DNA of 64,000 nucleotides from Aporrectodea caliginosa (Eukaryota > Annelida > Clitellata > Crassiclitellata > Lumbricidae): contig JACEVL010000159.1 in the NCBI GenBank assembly GCA_020284085.1, positions 754,501 to 818,500 of the forward strand, written 5' to 3'. Shown piece by piece: positions 33,550 to 45,599 of the stretch. The translations under genes were made by a program, and so were the position numbers. Numbering within the stretch: the first letter of the stretch is position 1; each line of letters opens with the position of its first letter. Under the pieces are notes generated by a model. The model had not been told where the DNA came from. It did not search any database and was given only the letters and a program-made list of their open reading frames with translations.

Positions 33550-36500
33550 TGAGCAACAATAGATCTGAGATTATGGGAACAAGACTGATGACTCAAACTC
33601 CAAACTTGTAGGTTTTTACTGCAAGAGCCAATCTCTCTCTATAAGCACATTTCATATACATTACACGCTGCATGAAAACTACAAACATGCATCAACATTA
33701 GCGTGCTGTTGTAACAAACGCTTTTATGTTGCTTTACATAATACTAGTCAACTGCATTTCTTCAGTGCACAGAAAGCTGTAATAGGAACGTACAGATGAT
33801 ACATGGCAAGATTCAAATACAATGTAATGTATCGGGCCATCCATTTAAGTATGTACGCAGGAATCCAGAAAAAATTGGCCCCCTCCCTGTACACGCATTC
33901 CTTGTTACACCCCACCTGCGTGTGTAACGTTGACGCCAACTAAACCCAGTCGAACAGGTTACGTGTATTATACTAATTTCATCACCACGTGCAATGTCAG
34001 GCTGAAGCACAGCAGCATTAGCAGCAGTCTGCAGGGCCACCGTCTCAATATCTCCTGGAAGTACATGTCTGATAGCTGAAGAAACTGAACTGTTGCTCAT
34101 TTGAAGGCCAATATAGACAAATAATTATAGAAGTTTCACCCCACACCCTTTCTGTGCGGACATTATCAGGAGACCCCTGATTTGCAATTGGGTTAACCCC
34201 TCTCACTCCTTGCATACATACTAAATGAATGGTCCCAATCTGTACACACACATAGTGCCTTCTAAGAATCTCTAAGCAGTGCTCCTCGCCAGCCAAAATG
34301 ATATTACATTTTGACAAGAATGAAAAAAGTTCTACTGCAGGCAAACAAAACTCGAGTAACAGGAAAAAGTCTTCATTGGCAGGCTCTCACACACATGTAG
34401 AACCAACCAAAGGATTCTTGACTATTACTGACTGATGACAGGTTCAAAACTGGAGCATTGGGTAGATGAGACATGATAAATGTCGTACAGGTTTACATTT
34501 CACAAAGCTTTTCAGAACCTGCAGATCAAGTTCAGATGAACACATGATTAAAGTCATCTCTTGCCTTAACGACACCATGTATGACTCTGGGCACATTACG
34601 AATTATTATAATAATTAGCAATGCATACTCAAATCGTAACATTGTACAGAAGCCCTGGTATTCAAGATTACTTGCCTATCCATGTACAAGCAACAAATAT
34701 ACATATACCAGTGTAACACAATTTATGCGTACATACAACAGAATAATATAAAATGGTATATTTAGAGTTCTACATCAGAGTAAATTTTCACGTGCTTAAT
34801 TAATGTAGCACTGAAGTCCAACGCTTGAAATGTGATGAAACCATTCTTCAATCCAGAGTTTGTCATTTTCATTTCCAATATTAATAATAAAGGATCATTA
34901 TTTTACTCAATTAAGCTAACATTCTTAAAACAGTCCAAGAAAACACAATTCAAGTTGAAACAGGTCCAATATTGGCCTCAGCAGCAAACTTAGGACTGGA
35001 AGCTTCTATATAACATTACTCCCATTCACATTCTGGTGAAAAAATAATAACAAAAAGCAATAATGCTACCTTCGAGAGCCATATAAACCAAATGCCATGT
35101 TATAACCATGGTCACATCATAATAAAGCCTGTTCCTAACTGACTGTTTCAGACCACGTTTTACAAGAATTTTCATTTTGTGCAGTACATTGCAGCACTGT
35201 TTTTAATTTTCAGTGCTGAGAGCACAATGTTTGCCTGCTCTAAAAAATTCTCAGCAATTACTGCACTGCACTGTAATTGAATATAAACTGCTACATGATC
35301 GCTACAAGGTTTTCACTTAATCTCAACTACCAACTGTTTAATGCGTTAGCTAATATCTACACTGAAACCTCATTATTGACATGATGTCACATTGTAAAGA
35401 AGAATTAAATAAGCATTCCAAGTTCTGGACCACGTTATATCAAAATCTGCTGTACTTCATATGCCTATGTAGTGTTCTTGGTGTACTTGGCAAACATAAA
35501 ACACACTTTAAGTCAAGCATCCATACTCGTATTCAAACAACGAAATATAACATTCTGTGACAATGTGATAAAGATTGATTTGCCTTCAGTTCACACTCCC
35601 AAGTTACTTAGTATGCTGAACAATTTAAAAAAATAAACTATCCATCCTTTAAATCGAATTCACAAATTCTTCAACAAGCAAGAATTCTAAAACCTCACAA
35701 AGCAAGTTTTAAGATATATAGAGATCAAGGCCATTTGCAAATCTCTTCACTTTCACCAGCAGCAGAATCAGACATCCTATGCCTCAGCCTATCTTGGTTT
35801 TGCTAGTTAATGCCCGGGATGACTCGAGCACAGTACTCTAACTCGTGTTTGAGCAGCACTCGAAAGGCAATAAGTACTTAGATATACATAAACACATACA
35901 TGTACCTATAAAAACTCTTGCTGGTTTCACAAACAGACCTGGACAAATTACAAATAGTTCAGAACTCTCCTACTGGGGATATACCAAAAAACTAAACCTG
36001 AACATATCACAAAATACTGCAATAATCGCACTGGCTTCCTGTCTAAAGAGACCCCTTTAAAATATGTCTCAGTTTAGAAACTATAAGAAACTGCACTACC
36101 AATTTATTATTCCTGAACTTTCACTCCTCCAGAAAGAATGCCTTGTTAAAACAAGGTTCCTAATTACAAAAGAGGTTCTCATTACATGGCTCCCAAAGAT
36201 AGCACTGTAAGAAGGTTCCAGCATATTATCATCACACCCATAGTTCAATGAATATTCAGAACAAGTACAGATATTAAATCAATAAGAAGCAGTTTTACAG
36301 TCACTGTTTGCAATCAATGCTTCCTACAAATCATGTTAACACGTCAATCATCAACAAATATTTACAACGAGTCTTCTAGTAGTCCTTTCCAATTCAATCT
36401 AAAGCCTTGCCTCAGGCTGCCTTGACAGCCTCAAATTTGAGAAAAAAACTCAAATTTTTTCTCATTCAATAGTTATCTTGTTAAATGCTAACATGGTATA

Positions 36501-36979
36501 CAAAAAACCACAAGTAAATATTTCTACAGTTGATTATATTAACTCTACAAGTGGAAAAATAGTGACTTTGGCTAATAGAAACCTAACATATGGCTTTGAA
36601 ACATTGTGCTAAAAGAAGTTGAAAGCATGATTTCTATTTGGCTAAACTACTTTAGCGAAGACAAACTACCAGCAAGGACACAATCACACACACAGGCTTG
36701 ATACAGGTAATGGAACTTTAAAGTTAAGACCGTTCATCTTGAAAAGCAACTGCTTCAGTCCAACTCAATTTAATCACAGCCTGAGTCTTGAAAAGTGACC
36801 CATTCCTCGATCCCGAACTTATCACTCAAAAAATCTTTGATCCTTCTACAAATCCCAATCTTTCTATAGATCCTTGCATTCTGTAAATCCAGCATAAGCT
36901 GTATATATCCATGTGTATCCTTAACAGTAATTCATTTGGGACTGTAGATTCACAATCACTATACAGACTCTCTGTCATT
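33550..36979 (-). other. Long non-coding stretch, possible 3-prime UTR of the zinc-finger gene
   Basis: AT-rich, low-repeat sequence with no convincing exon on either strand, immediately downstream of the stop codon at 36980. Part of it is probably the 3-prime UTR of the zinc-finger transcript. I could not choose a poly(A) site among the AATAAA-like motifs. Confidence 0.35.
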
Positions 36980-37902
36980 CTACAAATCCAACAGCGGCCT
37001 GTCTGTGTGTATCCTTGACAGCATATCCTCCACTTGGACTACAGTCCGCATCCAAATCTTTGGATCATCTCGGACATCTTCATCCATCAGGACTTCACTC
37101 AGCATCTGCAGCCGGTCACGCTCCACTGCTTCCTCCAAACATTTTGGCCTGCTCAAACTCATTTCGACAAACAGAGGATCAGAACCATCCAGTCTTATGT
37201 CCTTCAAGTCAAGAAGGTCATCGTCATCATCATCATCATCGTCATCCTCCATATCCTCATCGAGGCTATCGATTCCGTCTGGATTAAAGGCACTGGCACC
37301 AAATGGCACATCAACAAAATCCACATCCACATCCTCATCCTCATCAACCTCCTCCTCCTCATCATCTTCATCATCATCCTCATCTGTCACATCCAGACTG
37401 CTTTCGCTGCTGATGAAGTTGTTGCCAGAGAATCCTGCTTCCAGTGGGAGACTGTTCTCCATGCTCAACTCGTATCCAGTGTCTTCTGGCTCTGCTTTGA
37501 TGGTCACATTTGACTCGGCTTGTGAAACATGTGACAGCGACGCTGGAAGATCGATGACGTAGTTGTGATCGAGGGCACTGATTGATGTTGTTAGCATGTC
37601 CAGTGCTTGGCTGGATCCATGTGGAATAAGCCCTGGTTCATGCTTGATTTCGACATCATCCAAATCCAATGGCTCTTCCTTGATTCCGACCTGGAAGATT
37701 CCAGCTTCTGTGACAATTGTTGCCGCTCCATGATCCGTCTGGACGTCGAGGATGTCAGTCTGTGGGTCAAGTTCTGTGAGGATCAACTCGTTGTTGAGGA
37801 TGGGATTGCCACGCTGCACTGAGTCAGTGTTCTGGTTTGACTTGCAGGCAGCAGAATAGCGAGCCAAAGCCGTAGCAGAGCTGCCGTCCTTCATTACATC
37901 TC
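36980..37902 (-). CDS. C2H2 zinc-finger protein, last coding exon (acidic, SUMO motifs)
   Basis: The acceptor TTGCGAACAG ends at 37903 (minus strand). The split codon G-GA joins in frame to the exon ending at 38643, giving residues 1047-1353 and a stop at 36980-36982. Visible are three consensus SUMO-acceptor motifs (IKEEP at K1121, IKHEP at K1133, IKAEP at K1182), Asp/Glu-rich blocks at about 1217-1242 and 1258-1279, and a helical-looking C-terminus with RDRLQMLSEVLMDEDV. There are no zinc fingers in this exon. Acidic blocks plus SUMO motifs suggest a transcription-regulating tail (inference). Upstream codons in the same frame are intronic. Confidence 0.85.
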
Positions 37903-38642
37903 CTGTTCGCAAAACAATCAACGTTATAATAACACAAAACTTAATACTATAATCAATCATTTTAATTTTAAAACTCTTCTAATAGTACGCTTCCGTAAAT
38001 GTAATTTTTATTCAAGTTACCCCCAAGTACCATTTGTTCCATATGCGACGCTTTACATTTTCATGAAATAAAAAAATATCAAAATAAATTTGTTTACTTG
38101 TAATAACTAACTAAAACATTTCTTTTTTTTTAAAATTCAATTAAATGGACTTGACTTCCATTGCGGACCTTTAAATTGTGAATTTCTGGCAAATTAGAAA
38201 TTAAACAAAGTTTAACAAAGAATAATTATAAAATTTTATTCGCAACTATTTGTGTATATAGTATTTGGCAAGGTGAATAGCGCCGAAAACGTGATATTCG
38301 GCCGAGGCGAATGTCCAAGGCGATATCCAGTTATTCCTTAGTAAAAACTAAAATTTTATAACTTCAGAAGAGCAGTCCGTTTAGTCAACTCTGACAGGCA
38401 GCCATGGACATGAACTGTGAGCAACTTTAATTTTTCTTAGTCTTGGCATGCACAAGAAGGTGGTCAGTCCTCTCCATCTCCAACTGATCTTACACAACAT
38501 TAGGGTCAGCATACTTATTTTATACTAAAGTTAGTTAGCTAGGAGGCATCGATCAAACTAAATCCTGTTCTGGTGTGGATTATCCCAACTTTTGGGTTGA
38601 CAGTCCAGCATGATAACCTCACAAGTACAATGATTAACTTAC

Positions 38643-41600
38643 CTTTTGCATCTACCCGAATGTAGTATTGTTTGGCCTCATATGACAGCTGTTCAAGAAT
38701 CCTCTTATCCGTCTTCACGCATCGCTGAAGACTTGGATGATTCGCCTTCACGTGCAGTCTCACTTTCGTCTTCTCAACGTTGCTGTACATACAGTACGGG
38801 CAACTGTGTGGTCGAGTTGGCAGATGCATGTACTTGATGTGGCGTGACATGCATGACCGATCGATGCACTTGTAGCCACAGATCATGCACAGGAAATGCG
38901 GTCCTTCGGTCACCTTTCGCTCACGCTCCTGAGCCTGCGCACTGAGCTTTGTTGAACGACCGGCGGAAAAGTTTAAGCTGTCGTTCGGCACCAAATCCAG
39001 TCTTTGGCGCTTCGGCAGCACATTATTTGAACTACAGTCTGAATCCGAGTCTTCATCGAGTGCACGCTTCCCTCCATTTCTTTCTTTGTCCATGGCAACC
39101 ATGTCTGAAACGGGAATGTCTGTGGTATACTCAAGCTTGACGATTGTCTTGAAAAGGTCGCTCAGCACAGTGCGATATGCATCATTCGATTCAGTACGCT
39201 CCCTGATGTCAATTGCCATGTCTGGATGTACGTGAACAATGTGTGACTTTATCTTGGGACGTTCGACAGCGGAATAGTTGCAGTAGGCACAGGCGTACGG
39301 TCGGCATTTGGTGTGGTTGTACTTTAGATGGCGGTTCATGCTGCCCTTACCCATGGTCTTATACTCGCATGGGGTGCAGACAAAGACTGGAACGCCCTTT
39401 TCCGGCAGTCTGGCCACATTACCACTGTTTGGCCCAAGGCCCATCTTTGCCTGACAGTGGCTGCACGATGCCAAACAGTTCTGCCGATCAACACTGCTCA
39501 GTTGAAACAGTTGTGAACACATCGGACACTTAACCTCCTTGGGCCAATCATGAGTTGTGAGAACATGCTTCCACGCTGAATCCGGTGAAAATGAACGGAA
39601 AGTGCATGACCGACACTGGAAGATGACCTTGCCCGAGATGGGGATTGCCTCGTATGTGCTGGCCCAGTCGATGTCTGCAGTCAGAGACGGAATAACAGAT
39701 TCTGGAAAAGTGCGTCCACCTGGTGGGACTCTTTCTGGGTGAAAGCGGCGAATGTGTTGTTTCAGATCAAAGTCACAGCTGAACGATCGCTTCTGTTCTG
39801 TGCAGTACATGCAGAAGTGGGGCTTGTAGCGGACATGGACACTACGTAGATGCGCCTTCAAGTCGAGCGCCGACGTGCACCGAAAGTCACATTTCTTACA
39901 TGAAAATGTGAGGACATTTGTGTGGATGTAACGCGGCTGTTCAGCTTCGACGGATTCATCTTCTGCATTTGGCTCCTCTGCATTCTCTGAATGGACCAGT
40001 TCATATGCAAGGCTGGAAGCAAAATGGGCAGAATTCTTTATGGCGATCGTCAGCTTCTCACCTCGGTGCATTTTGTGGACATGCAGCTGCGCCTCGTAGC
40101 TGGTCGTGTAGTTTCTCTCACAGTACGGGCAGATGTAAGGTCGCTGTGTCAGATGCACTTGTATCCAGTGCTTAGCAATTTTCGTCTGCTTCGTGTGGTA
40201 GTAAGGGCAGAGAAAGCAACGTAGTACCGTGGCACCAGAAGGTGCAGCAGTCGATTCCTTACCTGAATTGGGTTCTTTGTCTTGTACATCCTGTGCTTGT
40301 TCCTGTCGCTTGCACATCAATTCAATCTCTTTCAGGTTCTGTCGTTCACGAAGACCTGAAGTCCCAGTTACAGGAACTAGAGTGTCGGCACTTATGCTCA
40401 GTGGCTCAAACACATACGTCTGGCCACCTGCAGCACTGCTTGCACAAACCATACCTTTCGACGAGAATGGATCTGTGCTCGTTTCAACCATCATTTCTTT
40501 TATTTCTTTGTTATCCTTCAAAGGTGGGATTATCAAGTGTGGAGATTCACCTTTCTTAAATATATCATCTGCACATCGCAACTGTGCTACATCCACGCCA
40601 ATGTTCTGCATAGCACTTGATGGAATTCGAAAGCTGTTGTTTTCGCACTCTGCGACTTTGACTATTTTGGCATTCTCAATTCGAACCTTCATACCGTTAG
40701 GTCTTTCGCTGACAGTAACAGTTTGTCCTTGCAACTTTTTTGAAATGTTTGTAGGCTTCAACAGGATTCTACCTGGATACAAATTTGAAAACTTTGGTTC
40801 CAGAGATTTTCCAATATTTACAACTTTTGGACCCTTGATGACAGGCTGGTTTTCAACTGCGCTCTGCAGCACTGCATTTAATTTACGTCTAGCTGCAATC
40901 TTCTTGGTTTCCAGACTATCTTCGGCATCAACATCCAAGCTGTTGTTGTTGTGTGCTGCTAAAGCATCATCACTTGCCATTTCTTCACTAGTGTGACTTT
41001 CATCTCCATCTCCGACATTAACGTTGATCTCTCTACCAGCGCTTTGCAGCCCAGCTACTTGATTACCATTAACTATACTTTGCCTCCTAATGCCCACCAG
41101 ACGTGTACTGTTGTGGGGTAAGGCTTTGCTTTCACTGACTAAATCCAACTGATGGATTCGCTCGTTTACTGTTAAGCCAGGAGCAGGCTTTGAAGGCTTA
41201 CTGGCACCCATAAAGAGAGTTGCATTGACCGGGACCAGTTCAAAGCGACTGATGTTATCAGGAACCATACTGACAGCAACTGACGATGAATTGGCAGGAA
41301 CAGTGGTTACAGCAGATGACTTCTCAGGCATCAAAACTTTCAAGTCCAGAGAATAGGTAGATCCTGAGAGTTGCACCGAGCTGCTTGGCAGCAGGGCAAT
41401 GCTTTTGGCCTCAGACACTACCAGTCGAGACTGCAGTGCTGTTGACTGTCTGCTGTTACCAACTGTTTGTTGCACAATGCGGCCAGGAAATGCTGGAAGT
41501 TGTGTAACACTTATGTAGGTATTTTTGACTTCAGGTGGCTTTGGTTTTAGCTGTACAAGCGATTGCTGCTTGCTGCTGCTAGCTGCTGGCGCCAGTTCTT

Positions 41601-41781
41601 GCCCAGAAGTCACTGGAGGTAGTTTCGAGCTGAACAAACCTTTGGGCGCCACTGTCTTCACTTGAGGGACCCATCTGCTGTTGCAGATAATGTGCTTTGT
41701 TCCATATCCAATAAAGACCGGTCCTGTAGCCAGGTCATTTTTGGCATCAGATGTAGGTGCCTTCTCCTCAATAGATGTCAT
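38643..41781 (-). CDS. C2H2 zinc-finger protein, main coding exon
   Basis: Start codon at 41781, chosen because a T-rich acceptor (TTGTTTTCAG, exon from 41818) lies just upstream; an earlier in-frame ATG at 41877 falls in the intron. The exon of 3139 nt ends at a GATGCAAAAG/GTAAGT donor. Residues 1-515 are Ser/Thr/Val/Pro-rich and unstructured-looking. About ten C2H2 fingers follow, near residues 522-543, 549-571, 625-648, 655-680, 720-743, 747-775 (atypical, C-x2-C pairs), 798-821, 828-850, 961-985 and 991-1015. Fingers mostly come in pairs joined by RPY/KPH linkers. A KRQR-containing basic stretch near 925 may be a nuclear localisation signal. A nuclear DNA- or RNA-binding regulator is likely; I do not recognise a named orthologue. 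Confidence 0.9.
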
Positions 41782-41818
41782 GGTGCAGACCGTCAAAATA
41801 GACGTCTGCACAAGAATT
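41782..41818 (-). other. 5-prime UTR part of the main zinc-finger exon
   Basis: Between the likely acceptor (exon from 41818, or from 41805 if the second AG is used) and the start codon at 41781. The context of the ATG is GCACCATGA, a reasonable initiation context. Confidence 0.5.
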
Positions 41819-42052
41819 CTGAAAACAAAAACAAAATTTATCAATTTATCAAAATTTATTAGATTCTTAGTAGTCAATTAGGTCACTCTGCAAGATAAAT
41901 CAGATCAGTCAGTGACCTCATTCAGTTTAGCATGCTTACCAACCACAATGATGAACTTCTGTACTTATGAACTTCAACATTATTTGACTAGCCTCTGATT
42001 AGTTTTTCTTTAAAGCAGAACTCTACTAGTTTACACAATGACACTTGCTTAA

Positions 42053-42195
42053 CCCTCTCACCCCGAGAAACCGATTTATCGGTTTGAGCGTCTGTTACTT
42101 ATCCCCGATAAACTGATATTTCGGTCTCGCCACCCAAGACGCCTGGGAGCGTCGGGTTACGAAAATATTGGAGAGGGAATTCGGGGGCAAAAGGG
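42053..42195. mobile_element. piggyBac-like MITE
   Basis: The left end TTAA-CCCTCTCACCCCGA and the right end TCGGGGGCAAAAGGG-CTAA form imperfect inverted repeats beginning CCC. They are flanked by TTAA on one side and CTAA, a one-base variant, on the other, as expected for piggyBac targets. The 143-bp inside has two short palindromes, CCGATTTATCGG and CCGATAAACTGATATTTCGG. It lies in intron 1 of the zinc-finger gene. Confidence 0.6.
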
Positions 42196-43869
42196 CTAAA
42201 ACACCACAGAGAATTTTAGCTCACATAAAATTATAAAGCTTTGCAAGTGCGATGGCGAAAGAAGACGAAATTTGGTGTACAATTTTCAGTTGTTTAGATT
42301 TGGATAAAGGTCAGAATATGGTCAAAGTTGCAGTGATGCTGGTCTGAATCTGAATTTTGAAGGATTTCATGCATTTCTGAGTAGCGGGTCCAACAGTACT
42401 GTAGGTAGCATTCACGCTAACGAGTTTTACACAACTTCCAATGATAACGAAAGCGATACCAGAAGCAATGTTGGGCAACAATCTTGACTGCTCCTGGTAA
42501 AGGCTGGTTGAAAATATTAATATAAGGGATTAAAAGGGTTGGCCAGCTCGTTAATTCGTCAATGTCCGATACAATTTGACAGTTTCAGAAGAACAATCGC
42601 AGGTTCAGATCATTGCTAAACCCAACCATCATATTTACTGCCTCGCAATGAATGCTCAGAGCACTAAGCTAATGATGACTGGAGGTAAACAAAGCAGACA
42701 TACAGGGATTTAGAACTATTTATAAACTTTCTTCTGCTCTAAGGAATTGTAAAAATGCCTCTGCAACAGTTGCTGGACAACACAGCTTTACTTGGTGCTT
42801 CAGAACCACCATGCCACACTAAATGTTTGAGCCAAAATTTTGAAGTCTTTTCACAGAAATGGCAAAGCCACGTCTTTCCCTCTGCCCGTCCCAAACGGTA
42901 CATTCCGGTACATTCCGGTCCCAACCGATCCCTGGGACCTAGGCACTTTTGCATCCGTAGGCCCCGACTGCCAGTTCTAAAACTGAAACGAGTTATTGCG
43001 GGAAATGACATTTGAAGACGTTACAAGACCAATGATCTTGCTAATGCAAAGAGCCATAAAGTTCACATGGTTCATTTTAGCTTAACTTAAGTTTTAGTTA
43101 ATATCCTAAAGTTAAACTATTTCACTACAATTACGAAATTTATTAAATTAGAATTTGTAATTTCCTTATTTCATTTTCGCATCAAATTCAATCGTTAAAC
43201 TTATTTTTTCAATATCTCATTTCAGACTTTCGTAGGCCCCTGAAAGGTTCATAGGCCCTAAGCACAGTGCCTACTGGATAATACGGCCATGGCTATGAAA
43301 CACCTATACCACACCACAGTGGCATCACCACGATTTAAAAAGTAGTACTGCAAAATGGGCAAGTTAGGGGGTCTGGGCGATGCAAGTCCCCCAGAAGCTG
43401 ACACTTTTGCATTATTGACACTGTTTCATGCCGTTTTTGGTAATCTAAATTAAACATTTAAATGGATTAAAAGTATTTTGTAGCTTTTAGCAGACAAAAA
43501 ATGGCACGACAAAAATACGTTGTTACCGTACCACCTTAAAAAGTGGTACGGAAAAAGTATAGTTGGAGCCGCTTCTGCCACACCATCACATTCCGCCTGT
43601 CGTATCTGAATATTACAAGCACATACTAACAAACGTATAAGATTCATTTCTAAATAAATTTCAAGACTGCATTTTATCTTCAGGTGGTTGATTAGGTATA
43701 ACGATTTTATGCTGGGACTAATATAAGAGTCTAATATATCTGGCATTAAAGCGTTAACACATTCAAACCAAGAAGAAACAAACCCTTGCTCCAATTTGCA
43801 CTAAAATTTTGTAACTGTTCATTAATATTAGATGGATGAGTGAACAACGTGTGGCTGATCACAAATTTC

Positions 43870-44516
43870 GGTGGCACGACAAAAGAGCGCTGACAAAAGA
43901 GCGACCGTCATAAGAGCGACCGACATAAGAGCGACCGACATAAGAGCCATGTTGAGACGACCACACATGAAGTGTACTTTTAAGATTATAAATCAAAGCA
44001 ACCAGAAAGATTAATCCTAGTGCAATTTATTCTACAAAGTGCTACGAAGAAAAGAGAATTTATACTAAATAAATGTCTGAATTTAATGCTAAACTATAAT
44101 ACAACGAAAAGTCAAAAAACGTCTAAAACGTTCGTGTTGGTTTATTGAGTCAACTAGAAAAGTTACAGTTCAAGATATAGCCTAGTTCAAGCGAATCGAC
44201 CTTCTTTATGCTCATTTTCTTTGGTCACGTCCTTTTATAAGAAAAGTTGTAAGCAGCGCTCAACGATTTCCGATTAAAGGGCCGAACAACAAAAGTTTTT
44301 TTTACTACTGTAGAACGTATATATTTTCAAAGGCCTAGTAATATCAGAGCCCGATTGAAACAATTTCGCACTTAACTCCATAGAACTATAGGCCGTAACA
44401 TGCTAATTGTTTAAATTGGCCCTTTTCCTTGTCGTCCCCTTGATAAGCCCCGTTGATAGATCCCTTCGCTCTTATGTCGGTCGCTCTTTTGTCGGGCGCT
44501 CTTTTGTCGGCGTGCC
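43870..44516. mobile_element. 647-bp MITE with GACAAAAGAGCG subterminal repeats
   Basis: Both ends carry repeated GACAAAAGAGCG and GACATAAGAGCG words in inverted orientation over about 60 bp. Direct repeats CAAATTTC at 43862-43869 and 44517-44524 fit an 8-bp target duplication. Termini begin GG and end CC, which could fit Merlin-like or another 8-bp-TSD superfamily. No transposase is encoded. Confidence 0.8.
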
Positions 44517-45443
44517 CAAATTTCTGAATAACCAAGTTTTTCCCAATGGAGAAAACAATCCAAACACCTAAATTAAACTATAATTGCAGCAAAATGAACC
44601 AGAAACACGCCAGCTTTTTGCTACAAACTACAATCAGTCACCATTTCACAAAAATTACCAAATATAAAAAACTAAAATTGTTTATAAATATTTGTGGCCC
44701 CTATCATGTATTCAAATGCTAAGCTTTCTAAGAACTACTTGCTGTGGTTAAATATAATGAACTTTCACTAACCCACATAAACTCACAACTTCACCCACAA
44801 CTAATAAGGGCCTGTAAGGCTGAAAATTTTTAAGTCATGCACACTAATACCTGTGACCTTTTATGTCCAAATTGACTTTTATCGCACATAATTTGCTTCC
44901 TGCCATGTAGTAAGCATAAATTAACATCCGAATATAAAATACATTAAAATTAAAACTTCAGATAAGGAACTGACCCAGAACTTAAAACACTATCAAAACT
45001 AAATATTTCTAACCAAAACTTCATTCACTCATATCAAGACACCAATTTCCTAGCCATCCATCAGAAAACACCAATCCATACTTAATTGTAACCCTTCACT
45101 CTATTATTGTGCTTGAACGCATTTTCTCAACTTAACTCTCTTCGCGGTTAAAACTTAACTCGGGGTTTAATAATCACGTGATCCAGAATTCCCCAGCCGT
45201 ACGACGGGCCTGTCACTGATACGAGCAGCGCCTGGCCTAGGCAGACGTCGTACCATTTAGCAGGAGGTCGTACTGTGTGTCTGCCCTCCGCATTTAACAA
45301 CCACGCATGAACACACAATGAAATCTTTGGCGCCCGGACGCTCCGTTTTCGATGTCAACTCGTCGGATGCCACCATGAAACGCTCGATTTAAACATTTCA
45401 ACGTAAACTGCAAGGACTTTACGATAAGCTGACGAAATCTTAC

Positions 45444-45560
45444 CAATGGATTGTCACCGATTTACAAGAAATTATAACTTTTTCAGCAACTTGCAGACGC
45501 TACCTCACTGACAGCCAAAATGGAGGATGTGTCACACGACGAAATGTTAGCCAATTGCAT
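45444..45560 (-). promoter_or_regulatory. Probable first exon and promoter of the zinc-finger gene
   Basis: On the minus strand a good donor CCATTG/GTAAGA lies at 45444/45443, about 3.6 kb upstream of the coding exon's acceptor. The exon before it contains CATCCTCCATTTTGGC and lies beside sequence enriched in CpG relative to the AT-rich surroundings (about 45130-45600). A palindromic E box TCACGTGA is at 45174-45181, just inside the intron. No TATA box was identified and the transcription start is a guess. Confidence 0.4.
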
Positions 45561-45599
45561 TTCTAATCTGCCCCCGCTAGATGTCAGTCCGTTCGCCAA

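Noticed and set aside
37903..37960. ATG at 37960 as start of a separate 326-residue protein
   Set aside because: A good acceptor at 37903 and perfect phase join to the upstream exon show that this part is intronic.
41782..41877. Earlier ATG at 41877 as zinc-finger start
   Set aside because: It lies upstream of a strong acceptor, and the residues in between look like intron (AT-rich, hydrophobic). The ATG at 41781 has better context.
42739..43015. 86- and 90-codon frames on opposite strands
   Set aside because: No recognisable motif; a repeated GTACATTCCGGTACATTCCGG block suggests repeat-derived sequence.
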